From: an uncultured Campylobacter sp.
GTDB taxonomy: Bacteria > Campylobacterota > Campylobacteria > Campylobacterales > Campylobacteraceae
Direction of reading: 5' to 3'
Assembly (NCBI RefSeq): GCF_937973075.1
Contig: NZ_CALBWL010000034.1
Coordinates: forward strand, 1-64,000
Length of the DNA: 64,000 bases
In this document: positions 42,826 through 53,100 of the stretch, piece after piece
Position numbering within the stretch: the stretch's first letter is position 1
How the letters are laid out: the number at the start of each line of letters is the position of its first letter
Position numbers and translations under genes: made by a program
Notes under the pieces: generated by a model
Database searches by the model: none
The model's input: the letters and a program-made list of their open reading frames with translations, nothing else
What the model was told of the DNA's origin: nothing

Positions 42826-44211
42826 GTGAAAAGTTTGATCATCATCGGGCGCCCCAACGTCGGCAAGTCGAGCCTTTTTAACCGCTTAGCGGGCGCTCGC
42901 ATCGCCATCACGAGCGACGTTGCGGGTACGACGCGCGATACCAATAGAGCCGAAGCCGAAATTTTCGATCGCCGCGTGCGCGTAATCGATTCGGGCGGTC
43001 TGGACGACACCTCCGAGCTGTTTGCGCGCGTGCAAGCTAAGACGCTAAGCGAGGCCAAGAGCGCGGATTTGATAATCTTTATGGCGGACGGTAAGCTGCT
43101 TCCGAGCGATGATGAGCGGCGGATATTTTTCTCGCTGCAAAGGCTCGGCAAGCCCATAGCCCTGGCAGTCAATAAGATCGACGGCAAGCGCGACGAGGAG
43201 CGCAGCTGGGAGTTTAACGAATTCGGCGTTAAATTTTTCCCGATCTCCGTCTCGCACAACAGCGGCATCGACGAGCTCAAAGAGTGGATATACGGCTTCT
43301 TGGACCCTGCACCTACGCAGCAGGATGAGGATGAAATTTTTGATGATTTTATAGAGGGCTTTAACGACGAGGGCGAGCCGAAAGAGGGGCGCGACGAGGA
43401 TTTTTACGCTAGTAAAACCATCGGCGTGGGTATCATCGGGCGAGTAAACGTTGGTAAATCAAGCCTTCTAAACGCACTTGTTGGCTCGCAGCGCTCGGTC
43501 GTGAGCGATTATGCGGGCACGACGATCGATCCGGTAAACGAAAGCACGGAATTTCAGGGACGCACGCTCGAGTTTATCGACACGGCGGGTATTCGCCGTC
43601 GCGGCAAGATCGAGGGCATCGAGCGCTTCGCGCTAAATCGCACCGAAAAAATTTTGCAAAACTCCGACATCGCGCTTTTGGTGCTTGACGCAAGTGAGCC
43701 GCTAAACGAGCTGGATGAGCGCATCGCGGGGCTTGCGGCTAAATTTGAACTCGGACTCATCATAATTTTAAACAAATGGGATCTTTGCGAGCGCGATTAC
43801 GACGAGTTTTGCCGCGATCTACGAGGTAGGTTTAAATTTCTTTCCTACGCGCCGATCATCAGTGTCAGCGCGACGGATAAGAAGCGGATCCATAAAATTT
43901 ACCCGCTCATTTTGGAGGTTTATTCAAATTTCACGCGCAAGCTCGGCACTGCAAGGATCAATGAAGCGGTAGAAGCCGCGATAAAGGCGCATCCGATACC
44001 TCGCGAGCGGGGCAAATCGGTTAAAATTTACTACGCCGCGCAGATCGGCTTTGCGCCGCCGAAGATCGCTCTTGTGATGAACCGTCCGCAAGCGCTGCAT
44101 TTTAGCTACAAGCGCTATTTGATGAACAGATTGCGCGCGAGCTTTGCCCTTTCGGGAAGTCCGCTAGTGCTGCTACCGCGCAAAAAAGGGGAGAGCGATG
44201 AAGAGCGGTAA
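42826..44211 (+). CDS. der: Ribosome-assembly GTPase Der (EngA)
   Basis: 461 residues from GTG 42826, behind ACAAGGACGAAC; this gives the usual start MKSLIIIGRPNVGKSS. Two GTPase domains: P-loops GRPNVGKSS and GRVNVGKSS, with TRDTN/DSGG and DTAG switch motifs and NKID/NKWD specificity motifs, then a KH-like C-terminal domain. It helps mature the 50S subunit. Overlaps the aroK start by 14 bases. Confidence 0.96.
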   Translation: MKSLIIIGRPNVGKSSLFNRLAGARIAITSDVAGTTRDTNRAEAEIFDRRVRVIDSGGLDDTSELFARVQAKTLSEAKSADLIIFMADGKLLPSDDERRIFFSLQRLGKPIALAVNKIDGKRDEERSWEFNEFGVKFFPISVSHNSGIDELKEWIYGFLDPAPTQQDEDEIFDDFIEGFNDEGEPKEGRDEDFYASKTIGVGIIGRVNVGKSSLLNALVGSQRSVVSDYAGTTIDPVNESTEFQGRTLEFIDTAGIRRRGKIEGIERFALNRTEKILQNSDIALLVLDASEPLNELDERIAGLAAKFELGLIIILNKWDLCERDYDEFCRDLRGRFKFLSYAPIISVSATDKKRIHKIYPLILEVYSNFTRKLGTARINEAVEAAIKAHPIPRERGKSVKIYYAAQIGFAPPKIALVMNRPQALHFSYKRYLMNRLRASFALSGSPLVLLPRKKGESDEER

Positions 44212-45169
44212 CATCGTGCTCATAGGCTTTATGGGGGTCGGCAAGGGTACAGTAGCGCGGGCGCTGGCTGTGCAAAGCGGGATGTTTGCGCTTGATTGCG
44301 ACGATATGATCGAAAGCTACGCCAATAAAAAGATCGGGCAAATTTTTAAAGAGCAGGGCGAGCAGAGCTTTAGAAAGATGGAAGAGGGTCTTGCAAAATT
44401 TTTAGAAAAGTCCGTCCGCTACGCCGTGATCTCCACGGGCGGCGGTTTTTACGCCGTGAAAAATTTAAATAAAATCGGCACCGTCGTGTATCTGAAATCA
44501 AGCTTTGAAGGGATAATCGAGCGCTTAAAAAACAGCGAGAACGCGGAGAAAAAATTTGCCAAGCGCCCGCTGCTAGCCGATCTGCAAAAGGCCGCGGCGC
44601 TGCACGCCCAAAGGGACGGGGCGTATGAAAAAAAGGCCGACATAGTAATCGACGTGGAAAATAAAAGCGTAAAAAAGATCGTAAAAGAAATTCTATCCGC
44701 CTGCGACGGGCTAAATTTAAAGGGGAAAAAGATGTCTAAACAAAAGTGCCTGGGCGGCGGCAAAAATTCCAAGCCGCACGGTAAAGAGGGCAAAAGCGAT
44801 AAGCTTGAAAAGAAAGAGGCGCTAAAGCAAAAGCTGCGCGAGCTCATAGAGGGCTTAGAGCGCGAGCAAATTCCAAAGCGCGTAATCGCGTGGCACTTCG
44901 ATCTTTACGAGCCTTACGCGCTACAGCTGGCGGGATCGAGCAGCTACGACGCGGATGACGACGACTGGGCGTGCGAGGACGAGGATGAGTTTTATCCGCA
45001 AAGCTCGCGCTTGCAGCTTGAATTTTTAAGCGAGCTTTCGTGGCGGCAGGTTTTAAAAATGCTCGTACAGGCTTTGCGCGAGCTGCGAGAGCAGATGCCA
45101 GATGCAAAAATTTTTAAGTGCAAGCACGTTGCCGCGGGCTTCGTAGATGGCGATTTGATTTTGATTTAA
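44198..45169 (+). CDS. aroK: Shikimate kinase fused in frame to a charged C-terminal domain
   Basis: 323 residues. Residues 1-170 are shikimate kinase (P-loop GFMGVGKGT, DCDDMIE, STGGGFY), which phosphorylates shikimate for chorismate synthesis. AroK usually ends here, about 165-175 residues. The frame runs on through a Lys/Gly-rich linker into a 145-residue region (REQIPKRVIAWHFDLYEPYA; WACEDEDEFYPQ) of no family I know. At the joint, Met179 (44732) has its own ribosome-binding site AAAGGGGAAAAAG. So this may be a true fusion, or two genes whose separating stop was lost, with internal initiation still possible. Confidence 0.85.
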   Translation: MKSGNIVLIGFMGVGKGTVARALAVQSGMFALDCDDMIESYANKKIGQIFKEQGEQSFRKMEEGLAKFLEKSVRYAVISTGGGFYAVKNLNKIGTVVYLKSSFEGIIERLKNSENAEKKFAKRPLLADLQKAAALHAQRDGAYEKKADIVIDVENKSVKKIVKEILSACDGLNLKGKKMSKQKCLGGGKNSKPHGKEGKSDKLEKKEALKQKLRELIEGLEREQIPKRVIAWHFDLYEPYALQLAGSSSYDADDDDWACEDEDEFYPQSSRLQLEFLSELSWRQVLKMLVQALRELREQMPDAKIFKCKHVAAGFVDGDLILI

Positions 45170-45179
45170 AGGAGCAACG

Positions 45180-46148
45180 ATGAGAATTTTAACGGGTCTT
45201 CAGCCCAGCGGCAAGCTGCATTTGGGCAACTACTTCGCGAGCATCAAGCAGATGGTGGATGCGCAAAACGCGGGCGAGCAGATGTTTATGTTTATCGCAA
45301 ACTATCATGCGCTCACGTCCGTAAGCGACGGTGCAAAGCTAAAAAACTCCACCTACGAGGCCGCCGCGGCGTTTTTGTCGCTGGGGATCGATCCGAAAAA
45401 GACGGTGTTTTGGGTGCAAAGCGACGTAAAAGAGGTGCTGGAGCTTTACTGGATTTTAAGCGGATATACGCCGATGGGGCTGCTCGAGCGAGCGCATGCG
45501 TACAAAGATAAGATCGCCAAGGGTTTTGAGAGCAAGCACGATCTGTTTAGCTACCCCGTGCTGATGGCGGCGGACATCCTGCTATACAGCGCGGAGGTCG
45601 TGCCCGTGGGCAAGGATCAGATCCAGCATGTCGAGATCGCCCGCGACATCGCGCTTAAATTTAACAACGCCCACGGCGAAATTTTAACTATTCCGCAAGC
45701 GCGCGTAAATGATGAAGTGGCGATCGTACCGGGTACAGACGGCGCGAAGATGAGCAAGAGTTACGGCAATACGATCGATATTTTTGCAGATGCCGCGACG
45801 CTAAAGAAGCAAATTTCAAGTATAGTAACGACCTCCGAGCCGCTAGAAGCGCCTAAGCAGTGGTGCGGATGCAATGTCTATAATATCGCGAAGCTGTTTT
45901 TAAGCGAGGCGGAGCAGGCGGAGCTGCAGGCTCGCTACGAGCGCGGAGGCGAGGGGCATGGGCATTTTAAGGCGTATCTAAACGAGCTCGTGCAGGGCTA
46001 CTTCAAAGACGCGCGAGATAAATTCGAATACTATCAAAGCCACCGCGAAATTTTAGACGAGATGCTAAGACAGGGCGCGCAAAGAGCGGCTGCGACGGCT
46101 GCTTCATTGATGCAAAAGGTTCGCGCCGCCGTGGGGATTTATCGCTAA
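45180..46148 (+). CDS. trpS: Tryptophanyl-tRNA synthetase
   Basis: 322-residue class I synthetase. HIGH-like motif KLHLGNYF at 14-21 and KMSKSYGN near 194; GADGAKMSK region normal. It charges tRNA-Trp. Ten bases after the aroK fusion, AAAGGAGCAACG before the ATG, so cotranscribed. Confidence 0.97.
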   Translation: MRILTGLQPSGKLHLGNYFASIKQMVDAQNAGEQMFMFIANYHALTSVSDGAKLKNSTYEAAAAFLSLGIDPKKTVFWVQSDVKEVLELYWILSGYTPMGLLERAHAYKDKIAKGFESKHDLFSYPVLMAADILLYSAEVVPVGKDQIQHVEIARDIALKFNNAHGEILTIPQARVNDEVAIVPGTDGAKMSKSYGNTIDIFADAATLKKQISSIVTTSEPLEAPKQWCGCNVYNIAKLFLSEAEQAELQARYERGGEGHGHFKAYLNELVQGYFKDARDKFEYYQSHREILDEMLRQGAQRAAATAASLMQKVRAAVGIYR

Positions 46149-46158
46149 GGAGGGTGAG

Positions 46159-46659
46159 ATGACGGATTACGCTAGAGAAATTTTATCTGATGGTAAGCTG
46201 CTTCGACAGAAGTTGGAAATTTTCTTGCAAACTCCTAGCAAGGTTGAAATTTACGCACGCGCCTGCGAGAAATTTTTCGCCGCCGGCAAGCAGCGCGAGC
46301 TAAATTACGTAAGCACGTGGAGTTGGTGGGCCTTTTTCGGCACGCTGTTTTTCTTTCTGTACCGCAAGGAGTACAAAATTGCCGCAGCCCTATTTGCCTT
46401 TGTGGTAATTTCTTGCTTTATTCCGTTTTTGGATGAATATGATAGAAGTATAGGAATGGCGGTTAGCGTCAGTAGTGGAACTATGGCGAAATATTTCGTT
46501 TGCTATAGATTTGTTGCGCTATTGGATAAACAGGACGACGAAGCCTTAAGAAAGGGCGGCGGCGTGAATAGATGGGCGATATGGCTCGCGGTAATATTTT
46601 ACGCTTTGGTCGCAATCGTGTTTGCGCTGATAATTTCAAACGGCGGCAAAATTCAGTAG
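46159..46659 (+). CDS. DUF2628-like membrane protein
   Basis: 166 residues. A soluble helical N terminus (1-50) precedes WSWWAFFGTLFFFLYRKEY, the phrase typical of DUF2628 proteins, then two to three more hydrophobic segments including LAVIFYALVAIVFALII at the end. Function unknown. Ten bases after trpS, with AAGGAGGGTGAG before the ATG. Confidence 0.65.
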   Translation: MTDYAREILSDGKLLRQKLEIFLQTPSKVEIYARACEKFFAAGKQRELNYVSTWSWWAFFGTLFFFLYRKEYKIAAALFAFVVISCFIPFLDEYDRSIGMAVSVSSGTMAKYFVCYRFVALLDKQDDEALRKGGGVNRWAIWLAVIFYALVAIVFALIISNGGKIQ

Positions 46660-46713
46660 TTTTAACGGCTTCCGCACTCAAAATAGCTAAATAAATTTTA
46701 AAAAGGAGTAAGA

Positions 46714-46980
46714 GTGAAAGCGATCGTAACGGTGATAGGTAAGGACAAGGTTGGCATTGTGGCGGGCGTTTCGGCCAAGCTAGCGCAACTTGGGCTAAAC
46801 ATAGACGACATCAGCCAGACGGTTTTGGACGAGTTTTTCACGATGATGGCGGTGGTTTCCAGCGAGGAAAAGCAGGACTTCACGGCTCTACGCGAGGAGC
46901 TAAACGAGCTTGGCGAAAAGCTAAAAGTTAAAATCAACATCCAAAGCTCGGCGATATTTGACGCCATGCACAACATCTAA
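46714..46980 (+). CDS. ACT-domain protein (UPF0237)
   Basis: 88 residues, GTG start behind AAAGGAGTAAGA. A single ACT domain: AIVTVIGKDKVGIVAGVSAK, then NIDDISQTVLDEFFTMM. Such proteins bind amino acids or small effectors. Always paired with UPF0210 genes in many bacteria, as here; the partner starts nine bases on. Confidence 0.92.
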   Translation: MKAIVTVIGKDKVGIVAGVSAKLAQLGLNIDDISQTVLDEFFTMMAVVSSEEKQDFTALREELNELGEKLKVKINIQSSAIFDAMHNI

Positions 46981-46989
46981 GGCGCGCAA

Positions 46990-48327
46990 ATGGACATCAA
47001 AAACGTAACCGAAACGATCGCGATGATCGAGGAGCAAAATTTCGACATCCGCACGATCACGATGGGCATCAGCCTGCTTGACTGCATCGATCCCGATATG
47101 GGCAAGGCGGCAGAAAAAATTTACGACAAGATAACGGGCAAGGCGCGCGATCTGGTAAAGGTCGGCAATGAAATTTCAGCAGAGCTCGGCATCCCGATCG
47201 TAAATAAACGCGTCTGCGTAACGCCTATCGCCATCATCGGCGCGGCGACGAACGCTACTGACTATGTCCCGCTAGCAAAAGCGATGGACGAGGCGGCGCA
47301 AAAGGTCGGTATCGACTTTATCGGCGGCTTTTCGGCGCTAGTGCAAAAGGGCTACGCAAAGGGCGATAAAATTTTAATCGACTCCATCCCCGCCGCGCTC
47401 GCCGCGACGCAAAAGGTCTGCTCGTCGGTAAATATCGGCTCGACAAAAACTGGCATAAATATGAGCGCGGTCGCCGATATGGGGCGCGTGATAAAAGAAA
47501 CCGCGCGGCTTTCTGATCTGGGTGCTGCAAAGCTAGTCGTGTTTGCCAACGCCGTCGAGGATAATCCCTTTATGGCGGGCGCATTTCACGGCGTGGGCGA
47601 GGCCGAAGTCGTCATAAACGTGGGTGTATCAGGCCCCGGCGTCGTTAAGCGCGCACTTGAGAAGGTACGCGGAGCGAGCTTTGACGTGGTAGCAGAGACC
47701 GTAAAAAAGACGGCATTTAAGATCACGCGCATCGGGCAGCTCGTCGGTCAAATGGCGTCCGAGCGCCTGGGCGTGAAATTCGGTATCGTCGATCTTTCGC
47801 TAGCTCCGACTCCGGCGGTGGGCGATTCGGTCGCGCGCGTGCTTGAGGAGATGGGCTTAGAGCGCGTTGGCACGCACGGCACGACGGCTGCGCTAGCGCT
47901 GCTAAACGACGCGGTCAAAAAGGGCGGAGTGATGGCGTGCAACCAAGTAGGCGGGCTTAGCGGCGCGTTTATCCCTGTCTCCGAAGACGAGGGGATGATC
48001 GCCGCGGTGCGCGCAGGCTCGCTAAGCTTAGAAAAGCTCGAAGCGATGACCGCGATTTGCTCGGTGGGGCTTGATATGATCGCGATCCCGCAAGATACGC
48101 CCGAGCAGACGATCGCCGCGATCATAGCCGACGAGGCCGCGATCGGCGTGATAAATCAAAAAACGACCGCCGTGCGCATAATCCCAAAAGGCAAAGAGGG
48201 CGACACGCTGGAGTTTGGCGGGTTACTCGGCAGCGCTCCCGTGATGAGCGTAAACAAAAACTCGTCCGCCGATTTCATCGCCCGCGGCGGCCAGATACCG
48301 GCACCTATTCATAGTTTTAAAAACTAA
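46990..48327 (+). CDS. UPF0210/DUF711 (PFL-like) family protein
   Basis: 445 residues, all family hallmarks: [61 protein letters not shown]. The fold resembles glycyl-radical enzymes (PFL-like) but no glycyl radical motif is visible, so the biochemical role is unknown. Coupled with the ACT-domain gene. Confidence 0.93.
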   Translation: MDIKNVTETIAMIEEQNFDIRTITMGISLLDCIDPDMGKAAEKIYDKITGKARDLVKVGNEISAELGIPIVNKRVCVTPIAIIGAATNATDYVPLAKAMDEAAQKVGIDFIGGFSALVQKGYAKGDKILIDSIPAALAATQKVCSSVNIGSTKTGINMSAVADMGRVIKETARLSDLGAAKLVVFANAVEDNPFMAGAFHGVGEAEVVINVGVSGPGVVKRALEKVRGASFDVVAETVKKTAFKITRIGQLVGQMASERLGVKFGIVDLSLAPTPAVGDSVARVLEEMGLERVGTHGTTAALALLNDAVKKGGVMACNQVGGLSGAFIPVSEDEGMIAAVRAGSLSLEKLEAMTAICSVGLDMIAIPQDTPEQTIAAIIADEAAIGVINQKTTAVRIIPKGKEGDTLEFGGLLGSAPVMSVNKNSSADFIARGGQIPAPIHSFKN

Positions 48328-48351
48328 ATTTAACCCGCTTAAGGAGGAAAG

Positions 48352-48765
48352 ATGAGGGCGTTTGCGTTATTTGCGGCAGTTTTGCTTTTTAGCGGCTGCT
48401 CCATAATCTCGGCATTTTATAGCAAGGAGAAAAAATTCGAGCTGGCGGGCTTGGGGCAAGACGGGGTCTATAGGACCTCGGACGGCAGCACAGACACGCT
48501 AATAAAAATAATGTCCGCCCGCACAAAAGAGGGCGAGCCGTATCGGATAATCCACACGCTGGAAATTTCTAAAAATTCTACCCAGACGGATTTTGATAGC
48601 AACGATAAAGAGGTATTTAAAATAGACTGCTCAAAGAATTATTGCGAGCCCAAATACGACGAGGAGCCGAAAAGAATTGCCATTTCTTGGCCTGCGCCGA
48701 ATGGGGGCGGCGTTTTTGATGGCGTCATATATCTAAAAAATTTACGGCTCGTAAAGGCGTATTAA
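48352..48765 (+). CDS. Small predicted lipoprotein
   Basis: 137 residues. Signal and lipobox MRAFALFAAVLLFSGC with Cys16. The mature part is short and charged, with a C-K-N-Y-C pair (IDCSKNYCEPK). Function unknown. A strong AAGGAGGAAAG ribosome-binding site supports expression. Confidence 0.7.
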   Translation: MRAFALFAAVLLFSGCSIISAFYSKEKKFELAGLGQDGVYRTSDGSTDTLIKIMSARTKEGEPYRIIHTLEISKNSTQTDFDSNDKEVFKIDCSKNYCEPKYDEEPKRIAISWPAPNGGGVFDGVIYLKNLRLVKAY

Positions 48766-49183
48766 ATTTGCAGATTTAAAAGCGGACAAATTTATAAAAT
48801 TTAACGAGTAAAATTCTAAGTCGCCGCGATGGAATTTTTCGGGCTTTAAATTCTGTGCTACGGGCGTGGAATTTTGAGTTAGAATTTCGGCTTGAAATTT
48901 TACGGCGCAATCCCCGCGGCGCGCTAAAATTTTAAAATTTCGTCGTAAGGCGAGGCGTTAAAATTTCATCGCCGTGCAAGACGGACGGCAGCGGGTCTTT
49001 TGAAATTTTAAAGCGGCTTGCATTGAAATTTTAAAATTTAAAAGCAACCTGTTTCGTTATCATTACTCGTCCGCTTAAGAAGCGAGCGGGATTCTATTTC
49101 GGCGGGGATTAAATACAGAGCGCAAAAACAGGTGCAGCATCGAAATTTTAAAAGACGACGCGAAAATATGAGGCGGAAATAAA
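48766..49183. other. 418-base spacer rich in AAATTT words
   Basis: No gene. Dense GAATTTT/AAAATTTT words separated by GC-rich segments. Confidence 0.6.
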
Positions 49184-49645
49184 ATGCAAAAAATGGCTTG
49201 GAAATTTGGCGAGCTTGAAAAGGTCGCGACGGACGAGGGCTTTATTTGGTACGCGGAACTGGCGTTAAAAAGCGAAAGCTTCGGTGAGGTGCCGTTTTGC
49301 CTCGTGTCTGCAGATACGGCGGATGTGGACGATGAGACGATTTTGCTTGCTCGGCGGATCGCCCGAAATATCGATCGGTACGTAAAAGACGCCCTTGCCT
49401 TCCTGCGAGACGAGCTTAGACGCGAGTATCGTTTGGGCGAGGATGAGCTTAGGCTGCTTGAAGTGCCCGTTTGCGATCTGCCGTTTGAGCTGCCGCAATG
49501 CACGTTTTACGCGCGCGATACGCAGTGGCTGATGAGATTTGTCGAGGGCGCGCTTGATATTTGCGATCCTTTCGGCATCGGGGTGATTTTCGAGGGCGAA
49601 AGACCGCTGCGCGTGGAAAATTTAGAGCTCAGCAGAGAGTATTAA
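49184..49645 (+). CDS. Unknown cytoplasmic protein, 153 residues
   Basis: Starts MQKMAWKFGELEKVAT behind GAGGCGGAAATAAA. Acidic helix-rich sequence with VDDETILLARRIARNIDRYV near 43-62 and DPFGIGVIFEGERPLRVENL at the end. No signal peptide or motifs I recognise. It could belong to one of the small effector- or immunity-like families, but nothing in the sequence shows this. Confidence 0.6.
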   Translation: MQKMAWKFGELEKVATDEGFIWYAELALKSESFGEVPFCLVSADTADVDDETILLARRIARNIDRYVKDALAFLRDELRREYRLGEDELRLLEVPVCDLPFELPQCTFYARDTQWLMRFVEGALDICDPFGIGVIFEGERPLRVENLELSREY

Positions 49646-50560
49646 CTGCGGATAAAATTTTAAATTTAGAGACGACTTTAAAATTTACGCAGCGCGCAGA
49701 TCGGCACACTATGGCGCATTCCCGCAGGTAAATTTAATCGCGGCTTCTTGTCGTTTTGAAATTTTGTGGCGCACTGCAGCGGCGAAGATACGCTTCAATA
49801 AACGCCGTCTAAATTTCATTTCCCGCGCCGTGTCGCGCAAATCCCTCGTTCGTGCCCTTAAAAGCGAGCGTTTATGACGGCGGCGCGAATGTAGGTGCGG
49901 GTAGGCTTGGAATTCTACGTAAAATTTTGAAAGTATCTGCGCACAACGGCGCGTAAAAAGCGCGCTAATTCGGCGTCTGGGCGCATATCCGCTCATAGTC
50001 GCTATGGATTGAGCGAGCGAAGCGACAGAATTTAAACGCAGGGCGCGCGGGAAAAAGTCGAAGATGGGTGCGGAGAGATGCAAAAAAAGCGTTATGGCGC
50101 GCGGCGGTATAGAGTGGGGTAGTGCGGGCTGCCGCAAATCGGGCTCGCAAGTTGCGGATCGAAAACGGGTTGAAATCAAAAGCTCGGTGCGCAAATTTGC
50201 GAATAAGGAAGTCGGCGAGAGCAAAAAGTTCGGTGCGTAGATTTACGGATTGGGCGTCCGGCGCAGCAGGGGAGGGTGGAGTGTAAATTTGGCTAGAAAA
50301 TCGATCTGTAAATTTCGCATGCAAACCATCTTAAATTTAACGAGCAAATTTTAAAACCTGCCTCGCGGAATTTCACGCCAAAATTTACGCTCTACTTCGC
50401 GACATTTAACGCGCAGATCGCGCAAATTTCACATTTTGCTTTACGGTATTCGGTGCGCAAATTTCGCTCTGTATTACGCGCGCAAATTTTACGCGCCGAT
50501 CGACGAAATTTCACGCTCAAATTTCACGACAAAATTTCACGACGTTTCGGGCCTTGTAAC
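49646..50560. other. 915-base spacer with degenerate repeats
   Basis: No credible gene. From about 50290 to 50550 short units of the type CGCAAATTTCAC / CGACAAAATTTC recur in imperfect form. The overlapping antisense frames seen here are Arg/Phe-rich and have no support. Confidence 0.6.
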
Positions 50561-52579
50561 TTACAGCTTCCTAAGTTTTGCGATCTCATCGCGTAGCGCC
50601 GCGGCCTTTTCAAACTCCAAAGCGGCTGCGGCGTCGAGCATCTGCTTGCGGAGCTCCTTTACGATCTTGGCGCGCTCGGCGGCAGGCATCTTCTCTAAAT
50701 TGGCACCCTTTCTTAAAATTTCGGTTCCGTCCTCGATCTTTAGGCTCTCCTCGATATTGCGGCTCGCAGAATGCGGGGTTATGCCGTGGGCGCGGTTGTA
50801 TTCATCTTGAAATTTACGGCGCTTTTGGGTGATGTCGATCGCCTCTTGCATCGAAGCGGTGATCTTTTTGCAAAACATCACGACCTGCCCGTTCACGTTT
50901 CGCGCGGCTCGCCCCATCGTCTGAATGAGGCTGGTGCGAGAGCGCAAAAAGCCCTCCTTATCGGCATCCATGATCGCGATAAGGCTTACTTCGGGCAGAT
51001 CGAGCCCCTCGCGGAGCAGATTTATACCGATTAGCATATCGTATTCGCCACTGCGAAGGCCGCGGATGAGCTCGTTGCGCTCGATCGCATCGATGTCCGA
51101 GTGCATATATTTGACCTTAAGCCCTAACTCCAGATAGTATTTGCTCAGCTCCTCCGCCATCTTTTTGGTTAGCACGGTTACTAAGATCCGCTCGCCGCGC
51201 GCGATGACCTCCTTTGCCATATCGTGTAAAATTTCGACCTGGTTGTCGCTGTCTTTTAAGATAATCTGCGGATCAAGCAGTCCCGTCGGGCGCAGTATCT
51301 GCTCATATACGGCGCCGCGGCTAAGATCCAGTTCGTAATCATTTGGCGTTGCGGAGACGAATAGAAATTTAGCCTTTTTATTGATAAACTCATCAAACAT
51401 CAGCGGGCGGTTATCAAGTGCTGATGGCAGGCGGAAGCCGTACTGCACGAGCGTTTCTTTACGGCTGTGATCTCCTGCAAACATCCCGCGAAACTGCGGC
51501 AGGCTCACGTGGCTTTCATCGACGATGACGAGGTAGTCCTTGCCCTTGCTCTCGTAGTAATCAAAGAGCGAATATGGCGTCTCGCCCGGTTTTTGACCGG
51601 TCAGATAGCGCGCGTAGTTTTCGATCCCCTTGCACATCCCCGTAGCACCCAGCATCTCAAGGTCAAATTCCACTCGCCCTTTCAGCCGCTGCGCCTCGAC
51701 GAGCTTGCCCGCGTCCTCGAAAAATTTCAGCCTCTGCTCAAGCTCCTCCTCGATCCCTTTGATCGTCGATTTTAGGCGCTGCTCGCCCACGATGAACTGG
51801 CTCGTCGGGTAGAGAATAAATTTTTTGACGCTCTGCGTCTTTTTGTTTTCCAGCACGTCTAGATGATACATCGCCTCTATCTCGTCGCCGAAAAACTCGA
51901 CCCTAAACGCCTCATCGTTAAAATATGCAGGGTAAATATCGATCACGTCGCCGTTTACGCGAAAATTCCCGCGATCAAAAAAATCGTCGTTGCGTTTGTA
52001 GCCCATATCGACAAGCTTGCGAAGTAAAAATTTAGTGCTAAATTTTGATCCGATCTCAAAAAACAGCACCATGCCTTTGTATTCGGCGGGATCGCCCAGA
52101 CCGTAGTTTGCCGAAACCGACGCCACGGTGATGACGTCATCGAAGCTTAACAGGCTCGCCGTGGCGCTTAGCCGCAAGCGCTCGAGCTCAGCATTTACGT
52201 CGCTGTCCTTTTCAATGAAAAGATCCTGCCTAGGGATATAGGCCTCGGGCTGATAATAATCGTAGTAGCTGATGAAGTACTCGACGTGGTTTTGCGGGAA
52301 AAAGCCCTTGAACTCGCTATAAAGCTGCGCTGCGAGGGATTTATTATGCGTCATTACGAGTGCGGGAATTCCAAGGCGCTTGATGATATTTGCCATGCTG
52401 AAAGTCTTACCCGAGCCGGTAACGCCGAGAAGGGTTTGGTATTTATTGCCGCTTTGAAAGCCTGTGACGATGCCTTCGATCGCTTTTTCTTGATCCTCGC
52501 TCGGGGAGAATTTGCTCTCGATTTTAAAATTTTGCAAAATTTTTCCTTTTTTAAAGCCAAAATTGGGTAATATTTTCAT
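50561..52579 (-). CDS. uvrB: UvrABC system protein B
   Basis: 672-residue nucleotide-excision repair helicase-like damage verifier. Walker [11 protein letters not shown], beta-hairpin region [25 protein letters not shown], helicase motifs ([17 protein letters not shown]) and a C-terminal UVR motif ([24 protein letters not shown]). The start is uncertain: ATG at 52579 has no ribosome-binding site and a TATAAT -10 box (52584-52589) sits just upstream, while TTG at 52537 follows AAAGGAAAAATT and gives the usual length of the N terminus. Confidence 0.95.
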   Translation of the reverse strand: MKILPNFGFKKGKILQNFKIESKFSPSEDQEKAIEGIVTGFQSGNKYQTLLGVTGSGKTFSMANIIKRLGIPALVMTHNKSLAAQLYSEFKGFFPQNHVEYFISYYDYYQPEAYIPRQDLFIEKDSDVNAELERLRLSATASLLSFDDVITVASVSANYGLGDPAEYKGMVLFFEIGSKFSTKFLLRKLVDMGYKRNDDFFDRGNFRVNGDVIDIYPAYFNDEAFRVEFFGDEIEAMYHLDVLENKKTQSVKKFILYPTSQFIVGEQRLKSTIKGIEEELEQRLKFFEDAGKLVEAQRLKGRVEFDLEMLGATGMCKGIENYARYLTGQKPGETPYSLFDYYESKGKDYLVIVDESHVSLPQFRGMFAGDHSRKETLVQYGFRLPSALDNRPLMFDEFINKKAKFLFVSATPNDYELDLSRGAVYEQILRPTGLLDPQIILKDSDNQVEILHDMAKEVIARGERILVTVLTKKMAEELSKYYLELGLKVKYMHSDIDAIERNELIRGLRSGEYDMLIGINLLREGLDLPEVSLIAIMDADKEGFLRSRTSLIQTMGRAARNVNGQVVMFCKKITASMQEAIDITQKRRKFQDEYNRAHGITPHSASRNIEESLKIEDGTEILRKGANLEKMPAAERAKIVKELRKQMLDAAAALEFEKAAALRDEIAKLRKL

Positions 52580-52583
52580 TTAA

Positions 52584-52589
52584 ATTATA
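52584..52589 (-). promoter_or_regulatory. -10 box next to the uvrB start
   Basis: TATAAT on the minus strand, 5 to 10 bases upstream of the first in-frame ATG. If it is real, transcription would start at or after that ATG, which favours the internal TTG start at 52537. Confidence 0.4.
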
Positions 52590-52606
52590 TCAGAAAAGGC
52601 GAAATA

Positions 52607-52867
52607 ATGGAATCAATCTTTGACGAAGAGAAAAAGGTCGAGGGCTTAAGCAATAAAGTAGCAGAGCTGATTAGACGATACACCGAGGCTAGAGACGAAA
52701 ACGAAAAGCTACGTACCGAGCTAGCGACGGTCAAGGCGCAAAACGAGGCTTTGGGAATGCAGCTTGGCACGCTTGAAAACGATCTGGCATATCGCAAGAT
52801 GAGCGATGAGGATTTAAGCAAGCAGATCGACGATATTTTGGCAGGCGACAATTTAGGCGAGAAATGA
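52607..52867 (+). CDS. Small coiled-coil protein
   Basis: 86 residues, mostly one coiled-coil helix (about 10-75: LSNKVAELIRRYTEARDENE, KAQNEALGMQLGTLENDL) with no Cys and no membrane span. Shape is like ZapB-type or septum-associated proteins, but no family is certain. The next gene overlaps its stop by four bases. Confidence 0.7.
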   Translation: MESIFDEEKKVEGLSNKVAELIRRYTEARDENEKLRTELATVKAQNEALGMQLGTLENDLAYRKMSDEDLSKQIDDILAGDNLGEK

Positions 52868-53100
52868 AAGAAATTTCAGTTCAGCTGACGAGTAAGTCTT
52901 TGACGAAAAAATACGCGATAAGCCTGGATGATGACTTTGCGAAGGTCTTCGGTAGGGACTGGCGGATTTTAACTCGCGGCAGCGATCATCTGGATGCGGG
53001 CGAACTACTTGAAGCCTATATCCGAAAAAGCTATGAAAATTTTATGCTTAATAAAAAAATAGATGCCTTGGTAAAGGACATCGACGAAGGAGTAAAATGA
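52864..53100 (+). CDS. Small unknown protein, 78 residues
   Basis: Starts MKEISVQLTSKSLTKKYAI and contains GRDWRILTRGSDHLDAGELL. It overlaps both neighbours (ATGA at each end), so the three small genes are one translational unit. Function unknown. Confidence 0.7.
   Translation: MKEISVQLTSKSLTKKYAISLDDDFAKVFGRDWRILTRGSDHLDAGELLEAYIRKSYENFMLNKKIDALVKDIDEGVK

Noticed and set aside
49709..50324. Two long minus-strand frames in the 0.9-kb spacer before uvrB
   Set aside because: Arg/Phe/Ala-rich sequences made of repeated words; overlapping each other in different frames, no start signals.
50290..50560. CRISPR array
   Set aside because: Repeat units are imperfect, 10-15 bases long and irregularly spaced; no cas gene in the window.
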